NCBI RefSeq assembly: GCF_000374025.1
Contig: NZ_KB893228.1
Coordinates: forward strand, 1 to 64,000
DNA from: Spirosoma panaciterrae DSM 21099
Lineage (GTDB): Bacteria > Bacteroidota > Bacteroidia > Cytophagales > Spirosomataceae
Length of the DNA stretch: 64,000 nucleotides
Direction of reading: 5' to 3'
This document shows positions 32,755 to 42,151 of this stretch, one piece after another. Numbering within the stretch: position 1 is the stretch's first letter; every line of letters begins with the position of its first letter. Below the pieces are notes generated by a model, which saw only the letters and a list, made by a program, of their open reading frames with translations, was not told the origin of the DNA and searched no databases. Both the position numbers and the translations under genes were made by a program.

Positions 32755-35235
32755 TTAGCCACTTGTGCGGAGGGAGGTACTGGTCTGATCATCTTCCCCA
32801 TTGGTATAGCCGTTGCCAGGGGTAGAGTCGGGGTCCGGCTGATCCGCAGAAAAAATCTGTGCTCTGTTTGTAAAGGCCCCTGTTGTCGTTACCTGAACGA
32901 TGAATGTTACACTTGCCGACTGCCCGACAGGAATCTGACCAATCGTTCCGCTGACCACCGATCCGTTGGCCGTCATGCCCGAGGTCGAACTCACAAACTG
33001 CAACCCGGTGGGTAATGCATTGTTCAGGACAACATTCGTTGCCGCCAGACCGCCCTGATTTTGGACTGTAAGTGTCACGCTGACTGTTTGCCCTACACCT
33101 ATTACCTGGCTGCTAAGCTGCATACGTAAACTCAGATCAGCTTTAGCCGGGTTAGGTGCCGGTTGATTCGACTGAACGGGCGGTAAAGGTCCCTGATTTG
33201 GATTGGGCGATACGTAGAGTGCCGAAGATGCATTTTTCGTCCGTAAATCGACTTGGGCTTCGTCAGGCTCTCCATTGCCGGTGCCATTGTTGGGCGTTCC
33301 ACCTACCAGCGGATTGGTAGAGGCCGACAGGTCGGCAGCTGACAGATAATTTCCTTCGGCTGTGAGCCGGGCTATATACCGTCGGGTCATGAACGTACCA
33401 GAAGCCAGCCCACCAACCGATCCGTTCACGATGTTATTGGCGGCACTCAGATTGTCTGTCGACGAAACAAAACTAACATTGGGTGGCAGGCGATTTTGAA
33501 TCGCAAACGACCCGACATCGCAACCACCACTGTTTTGTACCAGAAGCCAGAAACTGACGGTGTCATTGACAGCCACTACGCGCCGGGAGGTTTGCATCGA
33601 GAGCCGTAGATTAGCGGTAGCCAGATTAACCGTTTGCGATAACGGGTTCGACAAACAACCATATACTGGATTCTTAGCCTGTACGCTATACACGCCCGGT
33701 GTCGTTACGGTGATCGACGTAGAGGTAGCGCCGGTACTCCATTGATTGGGACCAGCATAGGAAGAGGTAAGTCGTAAACCCCCACTGTTACAAATGGCAA
33801 GGGTTCCGGTATTGGTCGTGACGGTTGGCGTGGCAGGCTGGACATTGGCCGGAACAACCACAGCAGGCGGAAAGTATACTTTGTTTTGCGCCGTGAGCAA
33901 CCGGGCTGAGTAGGTACCCGTTCCAACCGTCAGGCTACCCGAACTACTCCCCGTACTCCATATGTACTGATACCCAGTCGGCTGCGTTAGTGTAAGCTGA
34001 TTGGAAGCGGCACAGGCAATACTGGTGATCGGCTCCGTTTCGGCCGAATAAGGGGAAATAGCGGATAGATAGGTGTCGCTAATGGCAGTGGCCCAGGCGT
34101 CTCCTACCTTCGTTTGGCCCGACGGCGAAAAGTGGATACCATCGGGTCGGTCGGCCGATGAGTTGACGTTATCCAGATCAGGTCCCTGATAGGCCATATT
34201 TCCTGGCTTATTGATGATCTGGAACTGCGCCGACCGGACATTGTCGAAACGAGCGCCGACGAACGACGAAAGTGCTACAATACAGGCCAGATTGGGTTTA
34301 CTGAACTCCGTCCGAATCTTATCGATCACCTTTTGATAATACTTTGCTGTCGAATCCGTGGGATTGCCGCGATCATTTTCACCGTGCTGAATCAGAAAGG
34401 CCCGAATGCCCGTGCTAGGTACATAGAGGTTCATCAGATTCCGGAAATTGGCATACGGCATGCGCAGATCATACCGCACAAAGGAATGTTGAAATGGAAT
34501 ATTGTAGGCCGCCCAATAGGTTTGCTGCATATTGGTTCCGCCAAACCCTGCATTGTACATCAGCACAGGCACATTGATCCGCTGCACCAGGGCATCCCCC
34601 ATACGGCCCCAAAACCACGGAACGCTGGCAAATGGCGAAAAACCACTGTTGAGTTGTAACTGGCTAAACACCATACCCGGCAGGTATCGCGTATCGGCCG
34701 TGTTCAGATACTGCTGCTGGTAAACCGCTCCATTATTGTCGACCGGCACCACCGTTACCCGATCGTCGGTAGCTCCGCCCAGTGTTGGGCACATGTCGAC
34801 TCCATTTACCGTACAGCCTGAACCCTGCGCATTGGAGTGACCCATAATGGCAAACACCTCGCCCACCCCAAACCGATCTACGGAATCTGTAGCCACGACG
34901 ACCCCACCACTCAACCCCCGAACATAAACACTGTACCACCCCCCACGCACGGTAAGGGTTCCGTTGAATTGGCCATTCGTTGGATTGGTCTGAAGAGTGG
35001 CCCAGGCCGTGGTTGTGCCCTGCCCTGATACACGCGCTACGACTCTGGCTTCTATCGCATCCAGCGATTGAGCGTAGCTACCCGCAATTTGTACCGTGGC
35101 CTGGTTGGCATTGTTCCGTTGCACGACCAATCGGCTAACCGGAAAGGTGATTTTGATCTGGGCAATCGATTGCACCGCACCAAAAAGCAAGAACATTAGG
35201 GTTACATACACCGCCACATTCACCCGCACAGCCAT
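32755..35235 (-). CDS. Secreted SASA/SGNH esterase with DUF11 repeats
   Basis: 826 aa with a signal peptide (residues 1-26). Residues about 130-390 form a sialate O-acetylesterase-like SGNH domain: FAIMGHSNAQGSG (nucleophile serine), FLIQHGENDRGNPTD and SADRPDGIHFSPSGQ (acid and histidine). Then follow Ig-like stretches (about 400-545) and two DUF11 repeats (about 550-650 and 700-805), each with ADLSLRMQ-type start, VQNQGG or VQNSGG, and LPTGLQFVSS. The acetyl group removed is unknown. It is followed 55 bases later by the second RidA gene on the same strand. Confidence 0.85.
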   Translation of the reverse strand: MAVRVNVAVYVTLMFLLFGAVQSIAQIKITFPVSRLVVQRNNANQATVQIAGSYAQSLDAIEARVVARVSGQGTTTAWATLQTNPTNGQFNGTLTVRGGWYSVYVRGLSGGVVVATDSVDRFGVGEVFAIMGHSNAQGSGCTVNGVDMCPTLGGATDDRVTVVPVDNNGAVYQQQYLNTADTRYLPGMVFSQLQLNSGFSPFASVPWFWGRMGDALVQRINVPVLMYNAGFGGTNMQQTYWAAYNIPFQHSFVRYDLRMPYANFRNLMNLYVPSTGIRAFLIQHGENDRGNPTDSTAKYYQKVIDKIRTEFSKPNLACIVALSSFVGARFDNVRSAQFQIINKPGNMAYQGPDLDNVNSSADRPDGIHFSPSGQTKVGDAWATAISDTYLSAISPYSAETEPITSIACAASNQLTLTQPTGYQYIWSTGSSSGSLTVGTGTYSARLLTAQNKVYFPPAVVVPANVQPATPTVTTNTGTLAICNSGGLRLTSSYAGPNQWSTGATSTSITVTTPGVYSVQAKNPVYGCLSNPLSQTVNLATANLRLSMQTSRRVVAVNDTVSFWLLVQNSGGCDVGSFAIQNRLPPNVSFVSSTDNLSAANNIVNGSVGGLASGTFMTRRYIARLTAEGNYLSAADLSASTNPLVGGTPNNGTGNGEPDEAQVDLRTKNASSALYVSPNPNQGPLPPVQSNQPAPNPAKADLSLRMQLSSQVIGVGQTVSVTLTVQNQGGLAATNVVLNNALPTGLQFVSSTSGMTANGSVVSGTIGQIPVGQSASVTFIVQVTTTGAFTNRAQIFSADQPDPDSTPGNGYTNGEDDQTSTSLRTSG

Positions 35236-35631
35236 AATGTAAACTTTAGTAGATTTTTATAAACTATATATCTCCTATTAAAATATTTAGTGCAAAAATT
35301 ATAGATATATTTTAAATAATACGCCAAAATAGGTATAAATATTTACTTTATCATGATAAGTAACTCATAAATAAATACTTAAACTTATTTATATATAGCG
35401 GAGATATTTTAAAGGTAACACACCTTTTAATCAATTTTTAATTTACCAAACAACAAAATAAAATACAAAATTAACATATAAGTAAAATGAATAAGTGTTG
35501 ATTTTTAGTTTCTCTACTCAACCACCTCTACCTCATCGATCCCGTGCCATATGCATAAAAAAAGGGGCATTACTGCCCCTGTCGGGTTTGCTCCCGTAGA
35601 AATTATGGTTGACAGAGTGAGCAGCGAAAAC
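35236..35631. other. AT-rich promoter region and terminator
   Basis: About 400 bases without a gene. From 35236 to 35520 the stretch is very AT-rich and probably holds the promoter of the SASA esterase on the minus strand; close to consensus but imperfect boxes (TAATTTTTG, TATTTTG) are seen. The right part carries the terminator of the oxidoreductase gene (35557-35579). Confidence 0.55.
35557..35579 (-). terminator. Rho-independent terminator of the molybdopterin oxidoreductase gene
   Basis: Read on the minus strand: GGGGCA stem with TGCCCC, loop of 4 bases, then seven U. It lies 53 bases after the stop codon of the upstream (minus-strand) gene. Confidence 0.8.
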
Positions 35632-37971
35632 TTAGCTCGCTGCTGGCGTTATCGTAATCCGAATCGATTTTGAAGTCGGTGTATTGCTTTTCTCCGCCGT
35701 CGAATCAATCGGTATCAATACGTTCGTTTCGGGGAAGTAGGCAGCCGTACATCCGGCGGGGATGTTATACGGTATCAGCACAAACCGATGGGCGGTTCGG
35801 GTCTGGCCATCATACTGACTATGCAAATCCACGATCTGCTTTTCGTACAGGCCCAGATTGGCCATGTCGTTGGCATTGATAAACACAACCCGCCGTTCGT
35901 TATGAATACCTCGATAGCGATCGTCATAGCCGTAGACCGTTGTATTGAACTGATCATGGCTGCGGATGGTCATAAGCATCAATTCACCAGGCTGTAATTC
36001 ATGATGCATGGGCGTATTGATGGTAAAATGGGCTTTCCCATCGGGCGTTTTGAACTCCCGGACACGAGGGCCATTCGGAATGTAAAAGCCCCCCGACTGA
36101 CGTACTCGTTTATTGTACTGCTCAAAACCCGGTACAACCTTCTCGATCAAATCGCGGATCAGGTCGTAATTACTAACCAGCGAATCCCAGTTGATATAGG
36201 GTCGGCTCTGCGAATCGACCGATGCCCGAGGGTCGTTACCCAGCGTTGCTTTCGCCAGTTCGGCAATAATGGCCACCTCACTTTTCAGGGTCGATACCAC
36301 CGGATCGACCACGCCATGCGACTGAGCCACTACCCCGGTGGTGCTTTCACAACTGACAAACTGCTCGCCAGAGGCCTGCCTGTCGCGATCGGTACGGCCC
36401 AAACAAGGGAGAATCAATGCCGTTTCACCATGAATCAGATGACTACGGTTAAGCTTGGTCGAAACATGTACGGTCAGCTTGCATTTTTTTAAGGCTTCGG
36501 CCGTGTAGTTTGTATCCGATACAGCCAGGGAGAAATTACCGCCCAGGGCAAAAAATACTTTGGCTTTGCCTTCGTGCATGGCCCGAACCGCCTTTACCAC
36601 ATCGTAGCCATGTTCGCGGGGTGGCTCGAAGTTGAACGTCTTTTTGAGTGCGTCCAGAAATTCAGGTTTGGGTTTTTCCCAGATACCCATGGTCCGGTCG
36701 CCCTGTACATTGCTATGTCCACGAATCGGACTGGCCCCTCCCCCTTCAATACCGATACTCCCTTTCAGCAGGAGCAGATTGATGACTTCATTGATCGTTT
36801 GTACAGAATTGCGGTGCTGGGTCAGGCCCATAGCCCAACAGATGATCAGCTTACGGGTATACTTAAACAGATCGACGGCCTCCTGAATCTGGGAAATAGT
36901 CAGGCCACACTGAGCGGCCAGATCCGATAACTCAAACTGATCCAGGCTCTTGACAAAATCGTCGTAACCCGCTGTGTATTGCTGGATAAACGAATGATCC
37001 AGAACCTGTCCAGGCTGGCCCGCCGTTGCACTTTTTTTCTCCTCTTCCAGCAGGAGTTTGCACATTGCCTTCAGCAGTGCCATATCGGAATTGATGGGTA
37101 CCTGCAGAAACAAATCCGTCATTTTTTCTCCCCCAAACAACACATCCCGTGGACTCTGTGGGTTACGAAAAGCCAGCAACCCGGCCTCATGCAAGGGATT
37201 GACCGCAATGATTTTGGCCCCGTTTCGCTTGGCCTGTTCCAGTGGGGTCAGCATCCGTGGCGCATTTGTACCGGGATTCTGGCCCATAATCATAATCACA
37301 TCGGCCTTCTCGTAATCTTCATACTTAACCGACGCTTTTCCCAATCCGATTGATTCTGCCAGCGCCACGCTGGTCGATTCGTGGCACATATTGGAGCAGT
37401 CGGGCAGGTTGTTGGTGCCATACATCCGCACAAAAAGCTGGTACAGAAAAGCCGCTTCGTTACTGGTTCGGCCCGAGGTGTAGAATACGGCTTCGTTGGG
37501 AGAGTCCAGGGCGTTGAGCTGGTCGGCAATCAGCCTGAACGCGTCTTCCCAGGCAATGGCTTCATAATGCTGCGCGCCCGGCCGCAGAATCATCGGCTGA
37601 GTCAGGCGGCCCTGCTGGCTCAGCCATAAATCGGTCTTCTGGAGTAAATCAGCTACGGAGTACCGTTGAAACAATACGGGCGAAGCCGTATGCTTATTCA
37701 TGACCTCTTCGGCAACAGCCTTCGCCCCACTTTCACAGTATTCAGCAATCCGGGATCGGTGACCGTCGGGGTCGGGCCAGGCGCAGGATGGGCAATCGAA
37801 CCCATCTTTTTGATTCATATTGACCAGCGCTTTCCAGCCACGCGCCAGATCGCTCCCCTCAAACACATGCTTGAACGACTGAACAACGGCAGGAATTCCA
37901 GCAGCTTCTTCGTAAGGTTTTGTTACCTCAAGCTGGCCGGTAAGTTCTTCGGGGGGGGTATTTTGATTCAT
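35632..37971 (-). CDS. FdhF/YdeP-family molybdopterin oxidoreductase
   Basis: 779 aa, the size of YdeP. N-terminal GFDCPSCAWPDPDG is the YdeP signature; NLPDCSNMCHESTSVAL lies where formate dehydrogenases have their Mo ligand; IIAVNPLHEAG, GASPIRGHSNVQGDRTMG and LMTIRSHDQFNTTVYGYDDRYRG are cofactor-binding loops. No signal peptide is seen, so it is cytoplasmic. YdeP-type proteins are linked to acid resistance in E. coli, but their substrate is unknown. FdhD, which sulfurates the cofactor of this family, is encoded 2.1 kb away in the same direction. A terminator follows the gene. Confidence 0.9.
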   Translation of the reverse strand: MNQNTPPEELTGQLEVTKPYEEAAGIPAVVQSFKHVFEGSDLARGWKALVNMNQKDGFDCPSCAWPDPDGHRSRIAEYCESGAKAVAEEVMNKHTASPVLFQRYSVADLLQKTDLWLSQQGRLTQPMILRPGAQHYEAIAWEDAFRLIADQLNALDSPNEAVFYTSGRTSNEAAFLYQLFVRMYGTNNLPDCSNMCHESTSVALAESIGLGKASVKYEDYEKADVIMIMGQNPGTNAPRMLTPLEQAKRNGAKIIAVNPLHEAGLLAFRNPQSPRDVLFGGEKMTDLFLQVPINSDMALLKAMCKLLLEEEKKSATAGQPGQVLDHSFIQQYTAGYDDFVKSLDQFELSDLAAQCGLTISQIQEAVDLFKYTRKLIICWAMGLTQHRNSVQTINEVINLLLLKGSIGIEGGGASPIRGHSNVQGDRTMGIWEKPKPEFLDALKKTFNFEPPREHGYDVVKAVRAMHEGKAKVFFALGGNFSLAVSDTNYTAEALKKCKLTVHVSTKLNRSHLIHGETALILPCLGRTDRDRQASGEQFVSCESTTGVVAQSHGVVDPVVSTLKSEVAIIAELAKATLGNDPRASVDSQSRPYINWDSLVSNYDLIRDLIEKVVPGFEQYNKRVRQSGGFYIPNGPRVREFKTPDGKAHFTINTPMHHELQPGELMLMTIRSHDQFNTTVYGYDDRYRGIHNERRVVFINANDMANLGLYEKQIVDLHSQYDGQTRTAHRFVLIPYNIPAGCTAAYFPETNVLIPIDSTAEKSNTPTSKSIRITITPAAS

Positions 37972-38020
37972 AAATCAGCTCTGGATGAATGGTAAGCGTT
38001 TGCTGGTCGATAGGTGTTCT

Positions 38021-39103
38021 TTACGAAGCAACCAGACCGATAGCGATCGAATGTTTCTGAGCATCGGCGCTGTGTGCAAAATAACAATAGGGTATGCTCA
38101 ATGCCTCAATCCGTTTCAATATAGCTTCGGTTTTGGATTTATTCTTTGCCTGTACGTGCCGAATGTATACGCACCGGATCTGGGCAGGAAAATGCTCGGC
38201 CACCGACGCGTAAATGGTTGGGTCTTCCTGGGTATCGTCGCCCAGCAGAACAAATCGCTGTTGCGGATACATTTCCAGAATCCGTACGATCCGCATAAAC
38301 TTTGTCATGTGCTTGCCCTGTCCCGTTTTCAACACTTCAGCGAGCCGTTTGAGGGGACTTAGCAGGTACACACCGTTCGGCAATCCGTTTTTTTTCGAAA
38401 AATCGATAATATAATCGTACAGATTCCATTCGCTACTCGATACGTAAAAAAATGCATTTCTCGCTCCAGGCCCACTATTGGCTTCGGCTAATAACTGATA
38501 ATGGGCCACCACCCCCTCGAAGGGTGCCCGGGTATGGGCATTTTTGGTGATCAACACCTTCAGACGTTTCAGCAAATTGGCGGAATGCGATATAAGAAAT
38601 GTATCGTCAATATCCGAAATACAAACAAACGGAGTTGGGTCGGGCACCAGCACCTGCCCTTCACCTTCAGCCGAAGTCTCACCAGCCAGTAGTTTCACCT
38701 GAATGGTGTGCCAACCCGAGGGGATTGGTTTGGTTAGCGGCATATCGACCCGAAAATAGCCATCAGTATCGGATTGTGTATGAACCGATCGGCCATCGAA
38801 CGAAACCTCCAGAGTGGCTCTGGAATAGGGCTTTACCAGAAACAGCCGAATCAGGCCGAAAAAATTAACCAGGATACTATGGCGATAACGTACACGGGGT
38901 AATGCACTTCGGCTGAGCGCACTGCCATGAATGGTTAACTGCTGTGCATTACCAAAACTACGATAAACTTTCACCGTAGGCTGGTCAGTTAAGCGTAACC
39001 AGGATAAAATATGCCCTTTCAACTTACCCTTGGGGCTTAAATTTTGTTTAGATACCAATTGAACTTGTGTGGCTTCCATAGCGCATCCATAAGCACATCC
39101 CAT
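38021..39103 (-). CDS. App1-like phosphatidate phosphatase domain protein (DUF2183)
   Basis: 360 aa; a second ATG at 39079 is also possible, since neither has a clear ribosome site. Residues 60-160 form a beta-rich N-terminal region (VKVYRSFGNAQQLTIHGSA, ATLEVSFDGRSVHT). The C-terminal half is the DUF2183 HAD-like catalytic domain: VCISDIDDTFLISHSA carries the DxDxT motif, FFYVSSSEWNLYDYIIDF follows, and RFVLLGDDTQEDPTIY supplies the metal-binding acid. Yeast App1 dephosphorylates phosphatidate. The gene is divergent from a diacylglycerol-kinase-like gene with 25 bases between starts, which suggests opposed activities on the same lipid. Confidence 0.85.
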   Translation of the reverse strand: MGCAYGCAMEATQVQLVSKQNLSPKGKLKGHILSWLRLTDQPTVKVYRSFGNAQQLTIHGSALSRSALPRVRYRHSILVNFFGLIRLFLVKPYSRATLEVSFDGRSVHTQSDTDGYFRVDMPLTKPIPSGWHTIQVKLLAGETSAEGEGQVLVPDPTPFVCISDIDDTFLISHSANLLKRLKVLITKNAHTRAPFEGVVAHYQLLAEANSGPGARNAFFYVSSSEWNLYDYIIDFSKKNGLPNGVYLLSPLKRLAEVLKTGQGKHMTKFMRIVRILEMYPQQRFVLLGDDTQEDPTIYASVAEHFPAQIRCVYIRHVQAKNKSKTEAILKRIEALSIPYCYFAHSADAQKHSIAIGLVAS

Positions 39104-39128
39104 CTATAACTCATAATTTACGAAGAAG

Positions 39129-39992
39129 TTGACTTTTTTATTCATAATTAATCCCGTTTCGGGCGGGCACGACAAATCAGATTGGGAGCAACGTATCGAT
39201 GCGTTCTTTGCCGATCGGCCCTATACCGTTCATCGCTGCTACCTCGACGGCAAGACCGATGCCGAAACCATTCAGAAGCAACTCAGCCAGTGTAAACCCG
39301 ACCGGGTTGTAGCTGTTGGGGGCGACGGAACCATTAAACTGGTTGCTGAACAACTGCTTGACAATCCCATACCCTTAGGCATCCTGCCGGGAGGGTCGGC
39401 CAATGGCATGGCTCGGGAACTGGGTATACCCACCGACCTGCAAAAAAGTCTGGAGTTGCTGATTGATGGCAAGCCCAAACCCATTGATGTCATTTCGATA
39501 AACAACGATGATATTTGTCTGCACCTGAGCGACATTGGGTTAAATGCCCACATCGTAAAGTATTACGAACAGAACAATTTACGCGGTAAATTAGGCTATC
39601 TTCGAAGTGTTCTGAAAGTACTGCGTAAACGGCAGTTACTGCGGCTGGAAATCAAGACCGACGACGAATGCGTACAACGTGTTGCGTTTATGGTCGTACT
39701 GGCCAACGCCCGTATGTATGGTACTGGTGCCGTTATCAATCCCGATGGCGACCCTTCCGATGGACGTTTTGAGGTGGTTATTTTCCGACGCCTGTCGTTT
39801 GGCGAAATCCTGAAATTATTCTGGCGGTTCCAGCCCTTCGACCCGAAAAAAATTGAGATCTACCCGGCTACGTCCGTTACCATCGAAACGCACAAACGAG
39901 CTTATTTTCAGATCGATGGCGAATACCGGGGCCGTATTACCAAACTCAATGCCCAGATCAAACCCGCAGCTCTATCGGTAATTTTGAATTGA
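39129..39992 (+). CDS. Diacylglycerol/lipid kinase family protein (DagK/YegS-like)
   Basis: 287 aa from a TTG start; no ATG fits the conserved FLFIINPVSGG opening. The nucleotide loop is VVAVGGDGTIKLVAEQLLD, with LGILPGGSANGMARELGIP after it, both hallmarks of the DAG kinase catalytic domain. The C-terminal domain contains NARMYGTGAVINPDGDPSDGRFEVVIF and the end YFQIDGEYRGRI. It would phosphorylate diacylglycerol or a related lipid. It pairs back-to-back with the App1-like phosphatase. The last codons overlap the left arm of a long inverted repeat. Confidence 0.88.
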   Translation: MTFLFIINPVSGGHDKSDWEQRIDAFFADRPYTVHRCYLDGKTDAETIQKQLSQCKPDRVVAVGGDGTIKLVAEQLLDNPIPLGILPGGSANGMARELGIPTDLQKSLELLIDGKPKPIDVISINNDDICLHLSDIGLNAHIVKYYEQNNLRGKLGYLRSVLKVLRKRQLLRLEIKTDDECVQRVAFMVVLANARMYGTGAVINPDGDPSDGRFEVVIFRRLSFGEILKLFWRFQPFDPKKIEIYPATSVTIETHKRAYFQIDGEYRGRITKLNAQIKPAALSVILN

Positions 39993-40066
39993 GTGATTGA
40001 GTGATTGAGTGAAATGCTTCCGCAAGCTATTCTTTCTCAATCACTCATTCACTCAATCACTCAATT
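39986..40066. terminator. Inverted repeat between lipid kinase and fdhD genes
   Basis: The arms are about 32 bases, built from ATTGAGTG units on the left (from 39986) and CACTCAAT units on the right (to 40066), around a GCTTCCGCAAGC loop. The repeat overlaps the last codons of the kinase gene and reaches the stop codon of fdhD. Confidence 0.75.
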
Positions 40067-40894
40067 CTTAACCCGGTCGGGATGGCTGTATAGGTTAAAG
40101 CGCCCATCGCGGACAAAACCAGCCAGCGTGATGTTTGCTTCCTGAGTCATTTGTACGGCCAGACTCGACGGAGCGCCCACTGCCGCCAGGAGTGGAATGC
40201 CAGCCATCCAGCTTTTCTGTACCAGTTCGACGCCGACCCGGCCACTCAGAAAAATGCCATATAGATGCAGTGGAAGCCAGCTCTGCCAGAAGGCAGCCCC
40301 TATAAGCTTATCCAGGGCATTATGCCGACCAATGTCCTCACGAACCAATAGCAATTTACCCTGTGCATCGAACAGAGCAGCCGCGTGAATACCGCCCGTG
40401 TAGGCATATGCCCGCTGTATTTCGCGAACCTGACCGGGTAAAGCGTGCAGAGTCGACGGTTCAATAAAAAAATCGGCGTTGATAGGGCCGGGCGTAAGCG
40501 CTTTGATGGCATCAATGGTTGTTTTGCCACACAAACCACAACTGGCTGAGGCCACCGTACTGCGCTCCAGCCGCGACCAGTCGATGGTCACTTCGGGCCG
40601 AAGCTCAACCCGAATCACATTTCCTTCCTTGTCAGCATCCTGTACACAATGACGGCAGGAGATAATCTCATTGGGCGACTGTACAATACCTTCGGTAAAC
40701 AGAAACCCCATAGCCAGTTCGGCATCGTGACCGGGCGTCCGCATGGTGACGGCCAGTGAACGTTGCTGACGATCTTCGACCGGGCCAAAACCGAGCCGGA
40801 TTTCCAGCGGTTCTTCCACAGCCAGTAAATCCGGTTGCTCGATGACCGTTTCACCAGAAACTTTTCGGATTGTTGTAGGAGCAACAAGCGACAT
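40061..40894 (-). CDS. fdhD: FdhD sulfurtransferase / formate dehydrogenase accessory protein
   Basis: 277 aa, full FdhD length. The sulfur-carrying CxxC motif is SASCGLCGKTTID. Other marks are VTMRTPGHDAELAMGFLFTEGI near the N-terminus, GGIHAAALFDAQGKLLLVREDIGRHNALDKLIG in the centre, and FLSGRVGVELVQKSWMAGIPLLAAVGAPSSLAV near the end. It passes sulfur to the molybdenum cofactor before insertion into formate-dehydrogenase-type enzymes. The likely client is the YdeP-like oxidoreductase encoded at 35632-37971. Confidence 0.95.
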   Translation of the reverse strand: MSLVAPTTIRKVSGETVIEQPDLLAVEEPLEIRLGFGPVEDRQQRSLAVTMRTPGHDAELAMGFLFTEGIVQSPNEIISCRHCVQDADKEGNVIRVELRPEVTIDWSRLERSTVASASCGLCGKTTIDAIKALTPGPINADFFIEPSTLHALPGQVREIQRAYAYTGGIHAAALFDAQGKLLLVREDIGRHNALDKLIGAAFWQSWLPLHLYGIFLSGRVGVELVQKSWMAGIPLLAAVGAPSSLAVQMTQEANITLAGFVRDGRFNLYSHPDRVKN

Positions 40895-41059
40895 ACGTAA
40901 ACGAATTTGAAAGATAACAGGGCGTTAAAGGTAAAAGTTATCGTCCTCTTTTCAACGTTCAGACCTACTGCAGAATGCGTCGCTGACCGCCGTTGGCCGG
41001 TAAATTCGTCCCCTTCTATCGGCAACGGGTTTTCCAACAAAATATCGTAATTTTCATCC

Positions 41060-42145
41060 ATGAAAGTTCCTCTGTCAGCCCTTTCGTTCGACGCCCTCCA
41101 CGACCGCTGGCTTCGCCTGATTGGTATTCCACTGGCGGTAGTACCGTTTGTGGGGCTGACGATAGTGGCTTATGGCTACAACCCGCAGTTGGTATTGCTG
41201 ATGAGTATCTGGGGATTAATTTCAACCTCCATACTTTGGCATTTACTGCTTTGGTGGGTCATACGTGTACGGATGGAGTACCCTGGCCGGGAAAATACCC
41301 GAAGGCGTATCATTAAAACGTTCGGCGGCTATTCACTTTTCACGATTCTCGATCAATTTATTGAGACTCGTGTTCTTTATCAGCTCGACCCAACCGGGTT
41401 GATTCCTGAGCCTGTATTCCCAATCGATTATTTGATTCCGGTGGCTATGGCGTTATTCTTCGCCATAGTGGTGGGGAGTTATTACGAAGGAGCCTATAAC
41501 CTGAGTCAGTACCGGAAGGCGGTTGAGCGAACCGAGGCTGTCAAGAAAAAACGGCTGGAGAACGAACTAGCCCGGTTGAAGAGTCGGGTCAATCCACATT
41601 TTCTGTTTAATAGCCTAAACTCGCTCTCAGCGCTCATCAATGAGGATCGGCATCGTGCGGGCGTTTTTCTGGATGAACTTTCGAGCGTGTATCGGTATAT
41701 GCTTCAGGCAGGGCAACGCACGCTGGCCCCCCTGCGCGATGAGTTGGCTTTTCTGGACGCCTATCGATATCTGCTGAACGAACGCTATGGAACCGCCTTA
41801 CACTGGCAAATGGAGTTGGGCGACCTGGCTGGTGAATGGCTATTACCTCCGTTAACCTTACAGATTCTGGTCGATAATGCGATCAAATACAATCGGCTCC
41901 TCCCCGAAGAACCACTGACCATTACGATTCGGTATCAGGGCGGAAACCGACTGGATGTTCTGAATACCGTTCAGCAAAAGGGCATTCAGGTAAAAACGCA
42001 GCCAGGTGGCTTAAACCAGCTTGTCACTCAGTATAGCGCTCTAGGGTTGCCACCCATTCAGATTTCCGACAACGGAAAAACGTTTCGGGTAAGTTTACCG
42101 ATGGCCTCCCAAAATCAGCATGAACCCAATTCTATCGTGATCTGA
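41060..42145 (+). CDS. LytS-type sensor histidine kinase, first of a tandem pair
   Basis: 361 aa. Three to four N-terminal transmembrane helices (about 17-37, 43-65, 125-145), a short coiled linker (150-170), then the His_kinase domain: RVNPHFLFNSLNSLSALINED, phosphorylated H180, with the conserved FLDELSSVYRYMLQAG. The ATPase half has LPPLTLQILVDNAIKYN (N-box, D in place of the usual E). The G-box (PGGLNQLVTQY) is weak and lacks the normal GxGL repeat, so catalytic activity may be low. It is 6 bases from the next kinase gene; no LytTR-type response regulator is nearby. Confidence 0.87.
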   Translation: MKVPLSALSFDALHDRWLRLIGIPLAVVPFVGLTIVAYGYNPQLVLLMSIWGLISTSILWHLLLWWVIRVRMEYPGRENTRRRIIKTFGGYSLFTILDQFIETRVLYQLDPTGLIPEPVFPIDYLIPVAMALFFAIVVGSYYEGAYNLSQYRKAVERTEAVKKKRLENELARLKSRVNPHFLFNSLNSLSALINEDRHRAGVFLDELSSVYRYMLQAGQRTLAPLRDELAFLDAYRYLLNERYGTALHWQMELGDLAGEWLLPPLTLQILVDNAIKYNRLLPEEPLTITIRYQGGNRLDVLNTVQQKGIQVKTQPGGLNQLVTQYSALGLPPIQISDNGKTFRVSLPMASQNQHEPNSIVI

Positions 42146-42151
42146 CGTCCT

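Noticed and set aside
32700-32801. Longer start for the second RidA gene
   Set aside because: It would overlap the SASA esterase end and hide the signal peptide.
21852-40066. Short tandem ATTGAATG / ATTGAGTG units as a CRISPR array
   Set aside because: Units are 8 bases without spacers, arranged in an inverted repeat between genes. No cas gene is present.
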